From: Blautia faecicola
GTDB lineage: Bacteria > Bacillota > Clostridia > Lachnospirales > Lachnospiraceae
DNA length: 64,000 bases
NCBI RefSeq assembly: GCF_004123145.1
Contig: NZ_SDKC01000001.1
Span: forward strand, 1,507,501-1,571,500
Direction: 5' to 3'
Numbering within the stretch: position 1 is the first letter of the stretch; each line of letters starts with the position of its first letter. The notes beneath the pieces are model-generated. The model saw only the letters and a program-made list of their open reading frames with translations, had not been told where the DNA came from and made no database searches. The translations under genes and the position numbers were made by a program. Shown piece by piece: positions 62,238-64,000 of the stretch.

Positions 62238-62301
62238 AAAACATAATTGACAAAAGATTGTCATATCCCCTACTGGGGGAAATGAGAGAAAGGAGTAGGA
62301 C

Positions 62302-62640
62302 ATGCACTTATTAAAAGATGAGAATGGAAATGTAATTCCACATGGTGACGGCCCTGCCCATAAACATGAGCATGACCATGGCTGTGAAGAACATGCATGC
62401 GACGGATGCAGTGGCGGTTCTGATAAATGTAAGAACGAATCCGTAGCACTGTTAAATTACATGGTGGATCATAACGAACATCATGCAGCAGAACTCGATC
62501 AGATGGCTGATAATCTGGCAAAACTGGGTATGGATACAGCTGCAAAACAGATCAAAGAAGCTGTATCTGATTTCCAGAAAGGTAATCTCAGATTACGTCT
62601 GGCACTCACAACGGTAAAAGAAGAGTTAGAAGAGTCATAA
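62302..62640 (+). CDS. Histidine-rich, probably metal-binding protein in the CO dehydrogenase cluster
   Basis: 112 residues. Residues 14-43 are rich in His, Cys and Asp/Glu (HGDGPAHKHEHDHGCEEH, then ACDGCSGGSDKC), with two further His in the helix DHNEHHAAELD. The rest is a helical domain resembling a four-helix bundle. The pattern recalls nickel-storage tails such as those of CooJ or HypB, and the next two genes are nickel accessory proteins. A nickel buffer or carrier role is therefore likely, but by inference only. Confidence 0.75.
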   Translation: MHLLKDENGNVIPHGDGPAHKHEHDHGCEEHACDGCSGGSDKCKNESVALLNYMVDHNEHHAAELDQMADNLAKLGMDTAAKQIKEAVSDFQKGNLRLRLALTTVKEELEES

Positions 62641-62683
62641 TCAGTGAGATGCATAAGACATCTTGGTTAAAGGAGGAATAACA

Positions 62684-62866
62684 ATGTGTCTGGCTACTGT
62701 ATATAAAGAAAGCGATGATACCGTTATCTGCCGGAATGTAAGCAAGATTCTGGTAGAGGATGAAAAAGTTATTATCCGCGATATCATGGGAGAAGAGACC
62801 AGCATCGAAGGAAAGATCCTGATGGTCGATCTCGCAAACAGCATTGTAAAATTACAGTGCGATTAA
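62684..62866 (+). CDS. cooT: CooT-family nickel-binding protein
   Basis: 60 residues from the ATG at 62684 (AAGGAGG 7 bases upstream). CooT dimers bind nickel through the N-terminal cysteine and assist CO dehydrogenase maturation. The start MCLATVYKESDD has the conserved Cys2, and the small beta-barrel pattern (VEDEKVIIRDIMGEETSIEG) fits the family. It stands between the His-rich protein and cooC. Confidence 0.88.
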   Translation: MCLATVYKESDDTVICRNVSKILVEDEKVIIRDIMGEETSIEGKILMVDLANSIVKLQCD

Positions 62867-62960
62867 TGATAAGGTCATAAGATGTAACAATCTTATACGA
62901 TAGATTCTATAGTGATAAGGTAGAACTGAATAACAAGAAACTATCAGAAAGGATAAGAAA

Positions 62961-63731
62961 ATGTCACATGTAATTGCAGTCGCAGGAAAAGGTGGAGTTG
63001 GAAAGACCACATTGTGCGGACTTCTGATTCAGTACCTCTGCGAACAGAAAAAGGGACCGATTCTGGCAGTGGATGCAGATGCCAATTCCAATCTGAACGA
63101 AGTGCTCGGTGTAGAAGTAGAAGCTACCCTGGGCGATATCAGAGAAGAGATTGCCAGAGCGGAAACGGCAAAAGAAAATCCGATTCCAGCAGGTGTGAGC
63201 AAGGCAGATTATGCCGAGTTCAAGTTCAATTCCGCACTGATCGAAGATGATGACTTCGACATGCTGGTCATGGGACGTACCCAGGGAAAAGGATGCTACT
63301 GCTTTGTAAACGGACTGTTACAGGCACAGCTTGCTAAACTGCAGAACAATTATCCGTATATGGTTGTGGATAATGAAGCAGGAATGGAACACATCAGCCG
63401 TGGAGTTCTTCCGAGCATGCAGACTGCTATTTTGGTCAGCGACTGTTCCAGAAGAGGAATCCAGGCGGTCGGACGAATCAAAAAACTGATCGAGGAATGC
63501 GATATGCATCCACAGCAGATCGGACTGATCGTAAACCGTGCACCAAACGGAGTTCTCAACGAAGGAACAAAAGAGGAAATTGAGATCCAGGGTCTGAACC
63601 TTCTGGGTGTGGTTCCTCAGGATGAACTGGTATATGAATACGATTGTGAAGGAAGACCGACTGTGGAACTTCCGGAGAATTCACCGGTTCGCAAAGCGAT
63701 GAGTGAAATTGTTAAAAAACTGAATATATAA
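62961..63731 (+). CDS. cooC: CO dehydrogenase nickel-insertion ATPase CooC/AcsF
   Basis: 256 residues. This MinD/ParA-like ATPase dimer inserts nickel into the C- or A-cluster of CO dehydrogenase/acetyl-CoA synthase. The deviant Walker A is GKGGVGKTTLCGL at residue 8, and the metal-binding Cys-x-Cys is in GKGCYCFVNGLL near residue 113. AVDADANSNLNEVLG is the switch region. It ends 161 bases before the next gene. Confidence 0.94.
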   Translation: MSHVIAVAGKGGVGKTTLCGLLIQYLCEQKKGPILAVDADANSNLNEVLGVEVEATLGDIREEIARAETAKENPIPAGVSKADYAEFKFNSALIEDDDFDMLVMGRTQGKGCYCFVNGLLQAQLAKLQNNYPYMVVDNEAGMEHISRGVLPSMQTAILVSDCSRRGIQAVGRIKKLIEECDMHPQQIGLIVNRAPNGVLNEGTKEEIEIQGLNLLGVVPQDELVYEYDCEGRPTVELPENSPVRKAMSEIVKKLNI

Positions 63732-63760
63732 TTTACAATTCGTCGTTTATACGGATATTA

Positions 63761-63826
63761 CCGGAAAGTAAATTTCCGGAGTGTCTTCACCCGGAAGACA
63801 CACAAAAAACCACACTTCCGGGTGAA
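63761..63826 (+). promoter_or_regulatory. Overlapping alternative hairpins in the leader of the last gene
   Basis: CCGGAAA/TTTCCGG (63761-63779) is followed by GTGTCTTC/GAAGACAC (63781-63801). The inner part of the latter can instead pair as TTCACCCGGAAG (63786-63797) with CTTCCGGGTGAA (63815-63826), 12 perfect base pairs. The two folds exclude each other. Confidence 0.5.
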
Positions 63827-63892
63827 AGAATATATAATAGCCATAAAGCGGAGAAAGCGGAGGAATGGCTACAAAACAAAAGGAGGAAAAAA

Positions 63893-64000
63893 ATGAGCGA
63901 ATTTAAGATGACTACCATCGAAGAGATGGAAGCGGCCACCAATCGACTGTTGGAAACAGGAGCAAAGGTAGGAGCTGACGCATGGCAGTTCCGTGTGAAA
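63893..64000 (+). CDS. N-terminal fragment, possibly CO dehydrogenase catalytic subunit
   Basis: 36 codons from an ATG behind AAAGGAGG, cut by the window end. The peptide (TTIEEMEAATNRLLETGAKV, then GADAWQFRVK) has no diagnostic motif. The AW..R segment resembles the stretch just before the first cysteine cluster of CooS/AcsA proteins, and the preceding cooT-cooC genes fit. Identity rests mostly on context. Confidence 0.4.
   Translation, partial: MSEFKMTTIEEMEAATNRLLETGAKVGADAWQFRVK

Noticed and set aside
1-64000. tRNA, rRNA, tmRNA or prophage genes
   Set aside because: I scanned for T-loop-like GGTTCRANYCC strings and phage or transposase signatures and found none in credible context.

Overview
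The window reads as chromosome of a spore-forming, anaerobic, low-to-mid GC Firmicute of the Lachnospiraceae, most likely a Blautia-type acetogen. The evidence is clostridial gene orders (yloU-fakA-recG, rsmD-coaD-ylbJ, rplS-lepB-rbgA-rnhB-yraN, DUF512-der-plsY-gpsA), an alpha/beta spore protein and YlbJ, strong AGGAGG ribosome sites, and a carbon monoxide dehydrogenase maturation cluster (CooT, CooC) at the right edge. The genus is inference.

Layout. 1-9.7 kb: housekeeping genes (FakA, RecG, a lysine/alanine-rich DUF6465-type protein, SASP, MgsA, RsmD, CoaD, YlbJ, PepD). 9.7-18.6 kb: an unusual array of small hairpins, then a small alarmone synthetase, RNA-modification enzymes (RsmF-type, RsuA-type, RluA-type), a HAD phosphatase, YgiQ, signal peptidase I and RecU. 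18.6-23.1 kb: a partial histidine operon (hisZ-hisG-hisD-hisB-hisI) behind a consensus promoter. 23.2-27.7 kb: Trk potassium uptake, a HicB-like protein and a flavin reductase.

27.7-38.4 kb is a complete type III-A (Csm) CRISPR-Cas locus: cas6, csm1(cas10), csm2, csm3, csm4, csm5, a 21-repeat array, then cas1, cas2 and csm6. HD, GGDD, Csm3 aspartate, Cas1 and HEPN residues are present, so all nuclease and cyclic-oligoadenylate activities look intact. The array lies inside the locus, reads towards cas1, and ends only 32 bases before it.

38.4-50.3 kb: a methyltransferase abutting csm6, a small membrane protein, two genes or gene groups behind MerR-type promoters (an aldo/keto reductase and the dTDP-rhamnose genes rfbA-rfbB-rfbD), Glf, a MerR-methyltransferase fusion regulator and a MATE exporter. 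50.3-61.9 kb: L19, a second signal peptidase, RbgA, RNase HII, YraN, a YfiH-type protein, Prs, then DUF512-Der-PlsY-GpsA and another aldo/keto reductase. 62.2-64 kb: start of the CO dehydrogenase cluster with a histidine-rich protein, CooT and CooC.

The most unusual non-coding content is: (1) two ~180-base intergenic elements (26146-26321 and, reversed, 54797-54982) whose inner helices differ only by compensated base-pair changes and keep the same bulges, which suggests an undescribed structured RNA or DNA element; (2) a family of ~130-160 base repeats with terminal inverted repeats (four copies and a remnant, two of them in 5' untranslated regions); (3) a related second repeat family; (4) a 165-base palindromic element between rfbD and rfbB. 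No rRNA or tRNA gene was recognised.
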